Below the pieces are notes generated by a model, which was not told where the DNA came from, did not search any database, and saw only the letters and a list, made by a program, of their open reading frames with translations. Position numbers and translations under genes: made by a program. A DNA stretch of 64,000 bases from Arctopsyche grandis (taxonomy: Eukaryota; Arthropoda; Insecta; Trichoptera; Hydropsychidae). Location of the stretch: contig NC_135355.1 of NCBI RefSeq assembly GCF_051622035.1, positions 36,499,986 to 36,563,985 of the forward strand. Direction: 5' to 3'. Positions 20,901 to 31,200 of this stretch are shown here, in pieces; within the stretch, counting starts at the first letter, position 1; every line of letters begins with the position of its first letter.

Positions 20901-23877
20901 ACCCACCGTCCGCCACTGGTATACACAGGCCTCCAGGCCCTCTAACAAAACCTTTTATGCATTGACATCCTGGTTTGCAACTAAGGTCGCCGTCGGCAGG
21001 TGGAGGGCATGTGATATGTATTCCATTTATCAGACGACACATTTCAGGACACAGTGGAATACAGGTAGTGAACTCTTCATTCGGCCTTGTACACACTATA
21101 ATTTGTTAATGATGATCAAAATGGAATAATTTTTAAATACGAAAAATGTCATTAAGTAAATAAAATACTTAAAATATATATAAAATGATTTACTAACTTT
21201 TTACACAATTTCCATAGTTATCTTTTATGTATCCTTGTTTACATATACAACCAGGTATGCAAGCAAGCCCGCACGATGGACATGATGGTTGAGGTATACA
21301 ATAGACGAAAATTTCATTTAATTTGCATTTTTCTGAAATGTGTATAATAATTTAATGTAAATTATAGTGACTTGGGTGAATTTTTTTCTTATACATGTAG
21401 GTTGGTATGAATGAGAATATTTTAAGTTGGCAGGCCTGACGTCGCTTTGCGCGTCACTCGAGCAATGGTCGAGCCCGAAGCGAAGACATTAAACGAGTTG
21501 CATAAAGACTTTGACTTTGAATATCCTCCCGCACACATTCATGGATCCCATATACATATATTACTTGAATGTTACAATATTTCAAATGATTATTTTTATA
21601 AATCCACTATCTGTTAAATTTTAATTCAAGATTTGTATAATTTTTGACAAAAACTATATGAACTTTTAGATTTTTAACAACGGATTTCCGGAAACTGTTG
21701 ATTTTTAACAACGGGTTTCCGGAAACCCATGGAAACCATTAGGGTGACACCACAGGCATATAAAACATAAACGAGCGGAGGTGACCATATGAGAGCATTT
21801 CTTGGGCACATCAAGAATTTCCAATAATTTCCAAAAACTTTTGCTTGCAGCGCATTTTAAATAGAATCAAAAAAAAAAATGTGATTATGATTTGAGAAAT
21901 GGCTCGGAAACTATCAAGTTTTTAAATTTTGTTTGATTGTAGTGTATAATAGTGTTGCGTAGGGGTGGGTGGAGGATCCAAGTAAAAGGCCAACAGTCGT
22001 TTCACAGCATTTATTGATGATTCAGGAGATACACGCAGTGTCACGGCTAAGTCCAGAATGACCTGAGATCGCTTACGTACCGCCTTATAAGGGGTAGATC
22101 TCTCAGGACGTCTAATCTGTTTACCTACTGTATAGTCACGTATTCGGATATGTATTCCCACGGTATGAGAAGTGCAATCATTGTTTAGCTTTCATGCACT
22201 TAGCTTGTCGCTAATCCCTAAAACCATTTACACCGGTCTCACGGTCTCTCAGGACGTCTAATCTGTTTACCTACTGTATAGTCACGTATTCGGATATGTA
22301 TTCCCACGGTATGAGAAGTGCAATCATTGTTTCATGCACTTAGCTTGTCGCTAATCCTTAAAACCCACTTATACCAGTCGCACGGTATGCATTTAGTTAA
22401 TCCGTTAACAGATATCCGTTACAGATAATCTTTGAACGGTCACAGTCTCTGGGATTCTATTCGCTTAATCCGCGGCGTACGTTACAATAGGAAGAACATT
22501 TAGATGAGAATGTAATATGTATTTTGTTGATTAAATGAAAATATAGGGGAGGGTGAGTATTTACTTAGAAACTTAATTTTCATATTCCAATATTGGCTCT
22601 TGGCTATTAAAGCTTGACTGATATTAAGAGGGCTGACACCAGCGCCTTGTCCATACAAACGTATTAAACTTCTCCCTTCCTCAATTATGGCACTAGAGAA
22701 ATTATTTTTTAATATGATATGGATATTCACCATTGGCATGCATCTGTGCTTTTATTTTTTTGATAAGTTATTTTTTATAGGAGCTAGGAGCCACCAAACA
22801 TCTATAAAATCGCCTCTTTTTTACACCCACAAAAAGAGTCCAGCGTGTTTATTTAACGGTCGATTTAAAAAAAAATACGCACACAGTTGCATAGAAAATA
22901 TTTTTCTCTTATCGATGATGAAGTTTTTTTAAAAATTGGTCCAGTTTCAGAGGAGAAAATTGGAGAATACGAAACCTCGATTTTGTCGATTTAAAATACG
23001 TATTATCTGGTCGAAGCGCAACTGTCGCTTTCACTCAATATAAATATTGATATATATTGTCGCATTTACTCAATATATACATTCACTCAATATATATATC
23101 GAAGAAAGGAACGGCAACAAAATTAAGGTTTCGGGTGTACAGCCCTCTTAACTATAAGTGAAAAAAATATAAGTTTATAAAAATTATTATTTCTATTACA
23201 TGTAAAAAAAATTTAATCCGATTCAGTTGGTGCTTCGGGAGATAATTGAATTCAAAAACATAAAAAAAAGAGGACACCTATAAGGGGAGGTACCATTTCG
23301 GGTCAACTTAAAAATTTGAAAAAAATTAACATCGTGTCGATAAGAATTTCAGTAACTGATACCAAGTTTCAGTTCGATAGGACTAACGGTGTTCAAAAAA
23401 TCCCCAGACACACACACACACACATTTTTTTTCTAGATCATGAAAACGTGATCAGTAATCGATTCTGAGTTCGAAACAGTCAAAATCTCGAGTTCGAATT
23501 TTCGCATGATCACAAAACTTCATCTATTGTTACTACGTACATAGATAAAGTAAAAATAACTCACTGCAATTATGTGGTTTGATACACTTTCCGTAATGAC
23601 GAACATATCCGTTTGTGCAGGCACAGAAAGGTGTTGTTCCGTGGATTGGACCAAATGGTTCTGGTGAACAAGTTGGCTCCTGACCTGTTCTAACTATTAA
23701 CTTTTCGTTTGGTCCACATCTTGCTGGAAACGGTATTAGAATAAAAATAAATTGAACAGCAATTACATATAAAAGTTAACAAGAATAATCTCTACCGTTC
23801 GTAGATTTATTATTATCCAAAGCAAAAGCAGAACAAAGAAGAAAGAAAATTGAAAGTAATTGAAATAAAGCAGACAT
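17906..23877 (-). CDS. Secreted four-domain TIL inhibitor-like protein, disrupted by hAT
   Basis: TIL domains are small cysteine-rich folds, usually serine-protease inhibitors in insect haemolymph, venom or cuticle. Exons: 23877-23796 (signal peptide MSALFQLLSIFFLLCSAFA), 23723-23565 (TIL 1), 21332-21198 (TIL 2), 21095-20919 resuming at 18183-18169 (TIL 3), 18090-17906 (TIL 4). Every intron is phase 1. Without the transposon the exons join to 753 nt, 250 aa. TIL 3 has the canonical ten cysteines; TIL 2 and TIL 4 have eight. The hAT element at 18192-20918 lies inside exon 4 with GTATACAC on both sides. As it stands, the frame enters the transposon and stops at 20896-20898, predicting 191 aa without TIL 4. 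The target protease is unknown. Confidence 0.85.
18192..20918 (+). mobile_element. Autonomous hAT transposon in TIL exon 4
   Basis: The ends are CAGTGGCG and CGCCACTG, flanked by a perfect 8-bp duplication GTATACAC (18184-18191 and 20919-20926). It is 2727 bp and carries one long uninterrupted transposase frame, so it may be recent and active. The plus-oriented element lies antisense to the TIL gene. Confidence 0.95.
18648..20798 (+). CDS. hAT transposase, DUF4371/ZMYM1-like
   Basis: A 716-residue cut-and-paste transposase. A TTF-type zinc-finger region covers about residues 45-85, with RHFCVSN, WITGCEIRSKLFCWPCLLFS and a following His-containing KKHEGSQAH. A DUF4371/RNase H-like region follows, with IILDETSDIMTKSQLS near residue 250 and VGQTYDGASVMSGH near 310. 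The hAT C-terminal dimerisation block LTIPSSTASAERSFSALKRI lies near 640. The length suits an intact enzyme and no stop interrupts it. The start is the first in-frame Met after the 5' region; upstream frames differ. Which hAT subgroup it belongs to needs a tree. Confidence 0.93.
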   Translation: MANSVQDILTIPFSNRSFEIKLKIIKDGKPCPSLPNLSSLHKEKTKVYTRHFCVSNYKKFEWITGCEIRSKLFCWPCLLFSKDINVWNKEGFADLNHLTAALKKHEGSQAHVQSFLSIQMFGKQRIDVLIDSQRKAEISRHNEQVNKNRDVLKRIINAIIYLGKQELSLRGHDESCNSVNKGNYIEYLNALREYDSVLDTHLNTATTFRGTSPSIQNDIIEAIAHVIKVHIKNEVESASFVAIILDETSDIMTKSQLSTVLRFVCKGNVHERFISFTDVSADKTSNGLFRHVVNIVEEFKIQDKLVGQTYDGASVMSGHVNGLQSKVLNAYPFALFTHCYAHVLNLVLQQGLSDIKESKSFFQTLNGLSTYFSKSSKRVFALQEFVTKRLPSVAPTRWNFTSRLSSTVQQYRSQFTDFFRHVIENCELWDTDTVIKARGFLGFLEDFQTIKLLQIFSKLFGITDVLYNILQSKSSDVLYCCKKINHVLQQLKYERDNNFEMLWNNYLNEKNDDHDRRPQRLKNYSEVEDKTSFRQLYFKIVDSIIAQVECRYSSLSKLEYFHLLCNDKYDEYKENFPNVLINKLKDFYGSLFDYIRLKNELIVLYSSSEFSEKPVHELIQFMTKNNLESGFKEVFKLGELILTIPSSTASAERSFSALKRIKTCYRGTQGQDRLCGLSLISIEKKLLVELKQKDTFYADVIEKFMSQKRRIELMYK
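21402..21554 (+). repeat. Interspersed repeat E, second copy
   Basis: Closely matches 3047-3202, including the AGCAATGGTCGAGCCCGAAG core and the ATGGATCCCATA end. It lies in intron 2 of the TIL gene. Confidence 0.75.
21953..22486 (-). mobile_element. Solo LTR of family C with internal duplication
   Basis: It runs from TGTTGCG to CGTTACA on the plus strand and is flanked by ATAG on both sides. No internal retrotransposon sequence is left. A segment of about 146 bp is present twice in tandem (about 22099-22244 and 22245-22390), making this copy 90 bp longer than the one at 60224. It lies in intron 2 of the TIL gene. Confidence 0.9.
22628..23147. mobile_element. MITE family B, complete copy
   Basis: TTAA lies at both ends (22624 and 23148), and the ends read GAGGGCTG and CAGCCCTC. 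The 520-bp body has no coding capacity. Other copies are at 13228, 35550 and 37547. TTAA targeting suggests mobilisation by a piggyBac-type transposase, although the ends lack the usual CCC start. Confidence 0.85.
23212..23530 (+). repeat. Interspersed repeat K, 3' part
   Basis: It shares GGGGAGGTACCATTTC, GGACTAACGGTGTTCAAAAA and an ACACACA tract with copies at 41829-42470 and 49625-50345. It lies in intron 2 of the TIL gene. Confidence 0.75.
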
Positions 23878-24509
23878 ATTATGCAGATAAATTATTTCAA
23901 CGAATCAAGTATAGTGAGAATATAACGATTAGTCCGTACTACTATTTATACATGTTGCACATGCTGCTAATTTATAGTAATGACATGTTGAATAAATATT
24001 TACTTTATTTTAGGGCTGCAAATCAATTAAATTAAATTCAATTTTATATTTAATAAATCTTGTTAAGTTTTGGAGAATAATCGTTCGAAGAATTTTTTTA
24101 TATCATGTCCTTGCAACTACACTTAAGTTTTTGTGAAGATAGCGTTAATGGATTATTGTAGTAAATGTAAATGGTTTGGGTTTATATTATTTTAGGATAA
24201 ATCGTAATTTAGAGAAGGAATCTTATTTTTGGAATAAATTGAATTTTCATTATAAATTAAAAGTTTTAAACTTTGCCAATAGTCTGAAATAAATACATAC
24301 ATTTCTCGAGAAATGTACTAAATGTAATTTAGATTTTTTAATAGTGAAAGAAATTTAAAATATGTACATTTATTTATTAAAAAAATACATTACGCACTTT
24401 GAAATTATCATATATGTACATGATACTACCATAATATGTATCTATATTTATTTTAAAAATGGTAATAAATATTGTATGAGCACATTTTATAAAAATTATT
24501 AATTTATAT
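23878..24509. other. Intergenic, upstream of TIL gene
   Basis: AT-rich. It should hold the TIL promoter, but no clear TATA box or initiator could be chosen. Confidence 0.5.
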
Positions 24510-24517
24510 GATATAAG

Positions 24518-24732
24518 CGTAGAAGTAGAATGCATAGAATGGTCATTGTTAAAAAAAGTATCGTCTAAAAGCGAGCCATCGAAGAGAGATACGGAAAGTC
24601 AGAAGAGAGACAAGAGAGAGAGAGACGAAGTTTAGCAAATAATCAGCAAACAATGAACAAACTCTGCCGCGCAGAGTTTTTGTGGCAACATTTTTGGAGG
24701 CTGAGAGCGATTCTATGCATTCTACTTCTATG
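24518..24732. mobile_element. Short MITE with 8-bp target duplication
   Basis: A 215-bp element with inverted ends TAGAAGTAGAATGCATAGAA, flanked by GATATAAG on both sides (24510-24517 and 24733-24740). The 8-bp duplication fits hAT or P-type elements. The interior has GAGA repeats and no coding frame. Confidence 0.75.
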
Positions 24733-25055
24733 GATATAAGTAATTAAAAAACTTAAATAAATATAAACTATTTTTTGATATAATCAGTACAGGAACTTGT
24801 ATTATACGTTATATATAATAAATATTATATACATAAATGTCATATGAAAAAAATAGAAAAACATAAAATATTTGTGATAATTTTTGATATTATAGTATTA
24901 AATACGTTTCAACGAGCTAGATGATAGGAGACATTTTTTTTAAACACAACTTTAATATCAGATAAGCCTTTATTAAATGAGATCTTACGATAACTTTGGA
25001 AAACGTAAAGGTCAATGGCAGAATCACAGAACATTTTTGATGTGAAATCACAACT

Positions 25056-26383
25056 TCATTGTTTACAAGCATCATTTTCAAACTTTTCCAAGATCTTAAA
25101 ATAAATCGGAGTGAGTAAGTTTCGGCCATATATAAAAATTTTTCGATAGAACGGGCCCAAAGTGATTTCATTTTTTCTATATACAATCGCATCAACTATT
25201 TCTCCAGCGACTTCATCCGGTGTTGCACCTTTATTCGTTGTATTATCCATTTCTGAAACATTAAAATATAACACACGATTAAACAATTTATTACGTTTGT
25301 TTGTTCTTATACGTCTGAATGAAACTCAACTAACTTCCATATTTATCTCCGGTTGAAGTCAACGCATTTTTAGACAGATCAGTTTTCACATACGACGGAC
25401 ACACCGTCGTCACTCTGATATTATCTTTGTGCACTTCAGCTCGTAAGGAATCCGCAAATCCTAAAAGGGCATGTTTAGAGGCTGCGTAAGCCGACCGGCG
25501 AGGTAGTCCAATCTTTCCCTGCATAGAGTTAACGAAAACAATATGGCCGGATTTTTGTTTCAACAATTGTGGCAACACAGCTGCAAATACAAATCGAAAA
25601 TACACCAAGAAAATCAATAAGCAGACAGCAATTCATTGTTAATTAAAGAAATACCTTTCGTAAAAGCGATTTGGCCAAAATAGTTGACTAGCATTATTTT
25701 AATATCAACATCTAATACTGTCTCGAAAGCCGAACCCCTATAACTGACACCACCGTTATTGATCAATATGTCTATTTTACCAAATATATCCAAGATTTTG
25801 CCAACGTGACCTGGTAGAGCATTTAAATCCGCAAGATCAATCTGCATGACGACAGGCACGTGTGCGGGCACTGTCTAAAATATCAATGGCCATTATTATC
25901 AGATTCATTCGATACCCTAATTCACATATACATAGTCATTGAGAAGTAGGGCTGAACATTTTCTTACAGGATGAATACTAAGCAGGTCGTTTTTGACTCT
26001 TTGCAGTTCGTCCAAGCGTCTCGCTGCAAGGACTATCCGACAACCTTCTGCATATAATTTATGAGCGAGAGCTTCACCGATGCCAGAACTGGCTCCGGTT
26101 ATGATCACAACCTGAAATGTATATATTAATAAATTCTTTCTATTTAAAATGTATATGAAAATGTGTGTACCTTATCTTGGAGAGGTTCTCGGGGTCGAAG
26201 TGCGAGGATCAATCGAAATAATAAGAATGGCATGGTGATGGGGGCACATATGAATTTCAAAATCCACAAGCAAGAGTGCCATGAAGTGTTCACTCCTATT
26301 GCCATTTGATCTTTTTTCATATTCAAGCTGGTTGACAACTGACAGTCGACTGTGCTGTCATGTGTCAAACTGCAAAAGGGCAT
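25056..26383 (-). CDS. Short-chain dehydrogenase/reductase, DHRS7-like
   Basis: NAD(P)-dependent oxidoreductase, probably ER-membrane anchored; the substrate is unknown. Five exons: 26383-26171, 26111-25968, 25874-25655, 25580-25335, 25252-25056, giving 1020 nt and 339 aa. Exon 1 holds a hydrophobic segment ([20 protein letters not shown]) as expected for a DHRS7-type anchor. The cofactor motif TGASSGIG starts near residue 76 and INNGG follows. The catalytic set is complete: Ser211, Tyr224 and Lys228 within [10 protein letters not shown]. All splice sites are GT-AG. The start is uncertain: Met at 26383 gives 339 aa, Met at 26320 gives 318 aa and removes a polar leader. Confidence 0.92.
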
Positions 26384-26647
26384 TCCAATGTTGATGTTTT
26401 TTCGCTTGCTGCCATTGAACGTTTATGAATGTTTATGCAATCAATTATGTTAAAAAAAATAAACAATGGTCAATAACTAATCGAATAATTTATTTTTTGC
26501 GGTTGACATCAAACAAAAATTACATTATTCACAGTTAATTATTACATTTATTACATACAAGGTTTTTGAATAGCTCTGACAACATTACATTATTACTAGT
26601 ATTACATGTTATGTAATACTAGTGTTGAACCTATGAAATATCGGTTC
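26384..26647. other. Intergenic, upstream of SDR gene
   Basis: No repeat or promoter element could be assigned with confidence. Confidence 0.5.
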
Positions 26648-26893
26648 AGTGATTACTAGTCAAATGTGAACCGGTCACAAGACAACCGGCGGCTCTAAAT
26701 CGGTCACACGTGATCACCCGTCACACTAAAACTGGTCACACCCTAAAATCGGTCCATCAGTTTTCTCGTGACCGATTTTAGGATGTGACCAGTTTTAGGG
26801 TGTGACCAGTTTTAGTGTGACGGGTGATCACGTGTGACCGATCTAGCGCGACCGGTTGTCCTGTGACTGATTTACATATGACTAGTAGTCCGT
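26648..26893. mobile_element. Foldback element built of GGTCACA-like units
   Basis: Two arms of about 110-120 bp pair almost completely around a short CATCAGTTTTCTC loop near 26758. The arms read CACGTGATCACCCGTCACAC, then AAAACTGGTCACACCCTAAA, then ATCGGTC. The right arm has one extra ACTGGTCACA unit. No coding frame. Confidence 0.8.
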
Positions 26894-27051
26894 TTACCGA
26901 AATGATGTGGCGGCTCGCTTATACGACATGGTCGAGTTTGGTTGCCTTCCTGCGAGTGGGGACCAACCCGGCTGGGTTCGGAGAGCTACTACTCACTCTG
27001 TCTTCAGCTGTCATATAATAAACACGTGCATTAACATGCCAGTCGTCTCAT

Positions 27052-27184
27052 TCGTTCATCCTCCATAATATCATCGCATGGGTGTGGGCCAATTAAGTTA
27101 TTAAATAAAAAAATTAAAAGAAATGTGTCGGTCTTGTGTTCGATCCGCACGCGGCCGAATTTTTTTCAAATACATTTTAAATAT
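27052..27184 (+). repeat. Interspersed repeat A, 5' half split by retrotransposon
   Basis: It holds the GATCCGCACGCGGCCG block and stops at TTTTAAATAT, where the LTR element begins. The 3' half resumes at 32587. Confidence 0.85.
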
Positions 27185-27387
27185 TATGGAGAGCAGGCGA
27201 TTGATTGAAACGCGGTGTTCGGCTTCGGGAAACCATGTTTATTGGTTCAGGTACAGCGAGTGTGGGAGACGAGAGAGGTGTTGTCGGTTGCGAGGTCCGA
27301 AGGGAAGAGATAGCTTCCCGTCGCGCGCTGACCGCCCTCGGGGCGAAAACACCTCCGTTTACGGCCAGCCTTTGGGGTTGCCACAAT
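27185..27387 (-). repeat. 3' LTR of the CsRn1-like element
   Basis: 203 bp, identical by eye to 32384-32586. The inner edge is marked by the polypurine tract at 27389-27398. Confidence 0.95.
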
Positions 27388-27388
27388 A

Positions 27389-27398
27389 CTCCCCCCTT
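27389..27398 (-). promoter_or_regulatory. Polypurine tract
   Basis: The minus strand reads AAGGGGGGAG directly upstream of the 3' LTR, the expected primer position for plus-strand synthesis. Confidence 0.85.
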
Positions 27399-27564
27399 AG
27401 CCTTGGCGATACCACTTAGCTGGTACCCCAGCGTTACAGACGAAATAATGTCTTATAGTTACAGAAGCAAAATAATATTACAGTTACTTCCGACCTCTCT
27501 CGTGTCCTTTCTCTTGGTATCACACAAGTATATCAAAAAAATGCATGTGGACCACGAATGTACA

Positions 27565-27770
27565 CACATAAGTAAACTAAAATACACATCAATACAACAT
27601 AAGTAAATCGAATACACATCAGTACAACATAAGTAAACTAAAGTACACATCAGTACAACATAAGTAAACTAAAATACACATCAGTACAACATAAGTATAT
27701 CGAATACACATCAGTACAACATAAGTAAACTAAAATACACATCAGTACAACATAAGTAAATCGAATACCC
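27565..27770. repeat. 31-bp minisatellite in the 3' untranslated region of the element
   Basis: About seven units with a CATCAGTACAACATAAGTA core alternate between AACTAAAATACA and ATCGAATACA variants. It lies between the pol stop and the 3' LTR. Confidence 0.85.
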
Positions 27771-28200
27771 ATACTTTCCACGGAAAGGTAAACATAGAAC
27801 AGTAAGGAATAAAGGTTTTGGAATTTCGCTTCCCGGAGCTACGGCGTATGTGGAGGATCGTACAATTCATAACAGCCACCATTAGTTATAAAGACTGACA
27901 GTCTAATGTACACACGGAATGAGATCGAATAGCAGCGACTCCACGCTAGGCACACAAAAATAATAATATACCCATTACATATGGTAAGGAAAAAAAAAAT
28001 CGGAATACATAGATAGACAAGAACACAATCATCTAAGGCTATTGCAATTAAAGCATTAAACTATAACAATATTTGAATAACTGATTATTCTAGGTAGAAA
28101 TGCATTCCTGAAACTTCCGTGTGGCTATGGGCATTTCATGAGAAGCTAACATGTCATCATAATTGGGGTAGATACTAATACATATGCGAGTGCTTAATTA

Positions 28201-31200
28201 CTAGTCCCTAAATCGAGCAGGAATTTGCGTGGTTCTTCCAGTGCGGGTCGTCGATGATGTAGGCATTGGTACTGACGGTGGTAGAGATTGCTCTGGAGGT
28301 GATGGTGATTGCTCCGACGAGGTCGGGGGTGGTCCAGGTGATAGCGCCAGTTCTAAGTATGCTGGCTTAACTCGGTCCATTGCCACGTTCACTTCCTTTC
28401 CCTTCTTCCTGATAGTCCAAATGTTGCCGTTTCTTTTTACAACTTCGAAAGGTCCTTGGTACGGGGGCTGGAAACCTGTTCGTGCTGCGTCGTGGCGCAG
28501 GAATATGTGCGTGCACGACTGCAGCTTTTGCGGTACGAAGGTCCTTTCTGTCCCGTGCCTTTTTACCGGGGACGGTCGAAGTTCTTCCATTTGCCGGCGG
28601 ATTCTATTCACGAATTGGTGTTCGGTTATTGCCCTATTTGTGGAGAACATCTCTCCCGGTAACACCAGGGGTGTCCCGTACACCATCTCTGCTGCCGAGG
28701 CCTTAACGTCTTCCTTCAGTGCGGCTCGGAGTCCCAGTAGTGTTGTCGGGAGCGCATCGACCCAATTGTCGGTTGCCTGAGCCATGATAGCGGATTTCAA
28801 TGAACGGTGCCATCTCTCAATCATCCCGTTGGCTTGAGGTCTATACGGTGTGGTTCTTTGTCGCCGGGTGCCTAGGATTTTCGTCAGCTCGGCGAATAAC
28901 TCTGATTCGAATTGGCGCCCTTGATCGGTTTTGACTTCCTGGGGGACTCCGAATCTGGCGATCCAGCCTCCGTAGAAGGCTTTGCCGACTGTCTCTGCCC
29001 GTATGTCGGCGATTGGTATTGCTTCCGGCCAACGGGTGAAACGGTCTATTACGGTTAGGCAATATGAGAACCCTTGCGACAGCGGGAGTGGCCCCACTAT
29101 GTCCATATGGACAAATGCGAAACGGTCGCTCGGCAGGTCGTACTCGGTGATCCCTGCCCGAGTGTGACGGCTGACTTTAGTGCGTTGGCATGTAATGCAC
29201 GTTTTTGCCCAATGCCTAACGTCTTTTGAAATACTGGGCCATATAAACCTTCTCCGTACCATGTCGACTGATGCGCGGGTTCCTGGATGGGCCAATCCGT
29301 GTATTCCGTCGAATACTTGACGCCTGAAGCGTTCTGGAATGTAAGGGCGAGGTCTGCCCGTTGATATATCGCACCAGATCTCCATATTGCTCTCCGGTTC
29401 AGGTATCCTGCGCCACTGTAAGCCGCTTGCGGTGTTCTTCCTCAGCTTCTCTAGGTTGGCGTCGTCGAGCTGAGCTTTTGCCAGTTCTTCGTAATTGATG
29501 CTATTGGGACAGGCGATCGCCTCCAGGCGAGACAAGGCATCTGCCACTACGTTCTCTTCTCCAGCCACGTGCTGTATATCCGTGGTGAACTGGCTGATGA
29601 AGTAAGCCTGCCGAATTTGACGCATGGTACCTTGGTCGGCTTTCTTTTTGAAGATAAACTGCAGTGGCTTATGGTCGGTAAATACCACAAACTTGCGGCC
29701 TTCGAGCATTACTTTAAAATGTTTAATGCCCTGGAATATGGCGGTTAGCTCCCTGTCGTACGTGCTGTATTTGGTTTGGGCGTCTGTCAACTTTTTCGAG
29801 TAAAAGGCGAGTGGCTTCCAGACGCCGTCTTGGCGTTGTTGGAGTACTGCTCCGACAGTGCTATCTGAAGCATCGACTGCGATTGAGAGTGGCGCTTCCG
29901 GGTCCGGGTGTACCAGCAATGTAGCGTCTGCCAGCTGGGTCTTGGTTTTTTGGAATGCTTCATTAGTGAGGGAAGTCCAAGCTACCGGGGTTTTGTCGTT
30001 TTTCTTCGAATTTTTCAGGAGGTCGTTCATCAGTCTTTGGTTCTCCGTCGCGTGGGGAATGAACTTCCTATAAAAGTTGACCATGGCTAAGAACCTCCTG
30101 AGGTCCTGGACTGTCCGAGGTTTGGGGTAGCTTCTGATGGCTTCTACCTTCTCCGGAGATGGTTTAATTCCATTCTTCGTAATCTGATGGCCCAGGAATT
30201 TCACCTCTGGTTTGCCCAGCTCGCATTTGTTGGCATTAATTCTTACTCCATAAGCCTGGAGTCTTCCGAAGACTTGCCTCAAGTGCTCTTTGTGCTGGGC
30301 TGGGTTCTGTGATGCCACGAGTATGTCGTCGATGTAAATAAAACAGAAATCCAGGCCTCTGAGAACTTCGTCCATGAATCGTTGAAATGTTTGCGCTGCG
30401 TTCCTTAGGCCAAACGTCATGCACGGGAATTCGAATAGGCCGAATGGTGTGGTTATCGCAGTTTTTATGACGTCTCGTGGCTCCACTGGAATCTGGTGGA
30501 ACGCCTTCACCAGGTCTATAACCGAGTACAAACAGGTGTTCATCAGATTATGATTAAAGTCCGCCATGTTTGGGATTGGGTACCTGTCTGGTACCGTGCA
30601 TGCGTTCAACTGCCTGAAGTCTCCGCATGGGCGCCACTCGCCAGTTTTTTTCTGCACCAGATGGAGTGGGCTGGCCCAACTGCTGCTGGATGGCCGGCAT
30701 GTCCCGTCTCTCTGCATCTGGGCGAACTCTGCTTTGGCAATTTTTAGTTTGTCCGGAGCTAGCCTTCTGGGTTTGGCAACTGTTGGTGGCCCTCGGGTTT
30801 CGATGTGGTGTGTCACCGAGTGCTTCTTGGTGGTGGTCGACTTTTCGGGGCGAGTGATATCGTCGAACTGAGCCAACAGCTCCTCATACTCTGTGGGGCG
30901 AGATACGACCCGCAACCCTAGTGAATGACCCGTTTCGATGCCGACTTGGCGTGACTGCGTTGTCTGTGCATCGGTCAGTCGGCGCCTTTTCAAGTCGACG
31001 ATGATGCCGTACTTGGCGAGGAAGTCAGCTCCGATTATCGCTCGTGGAACTGCCGCCACGATGAACGACCATGGATATTGGCGTCGGAGACCGATGTTCA
31101 CCACCATCTCTTGTGTTCCGTATGTGGCGATTCGCGATCCATTGGCGGCACGAAGTTCCAATTGCGCGGGTCGATTGCGGTTCTCTGGGGGGGCGGGGAG

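Noticed and set aside
27565-27770. CRISPR-like array
   Set aside because: The units are contiguous variants without unique spacers, and the host is an animal; it is a minisatellite.
27388-28200. Envelope-like third gene of the LTR element
   Set aside because: No long frame lies between pol and the 3' LTR.
28229-28780. Plus-strand open frames within the LTR element
   Set aside because: Shadows of pol; they lack any domain and lie in high-GC coding sequence.
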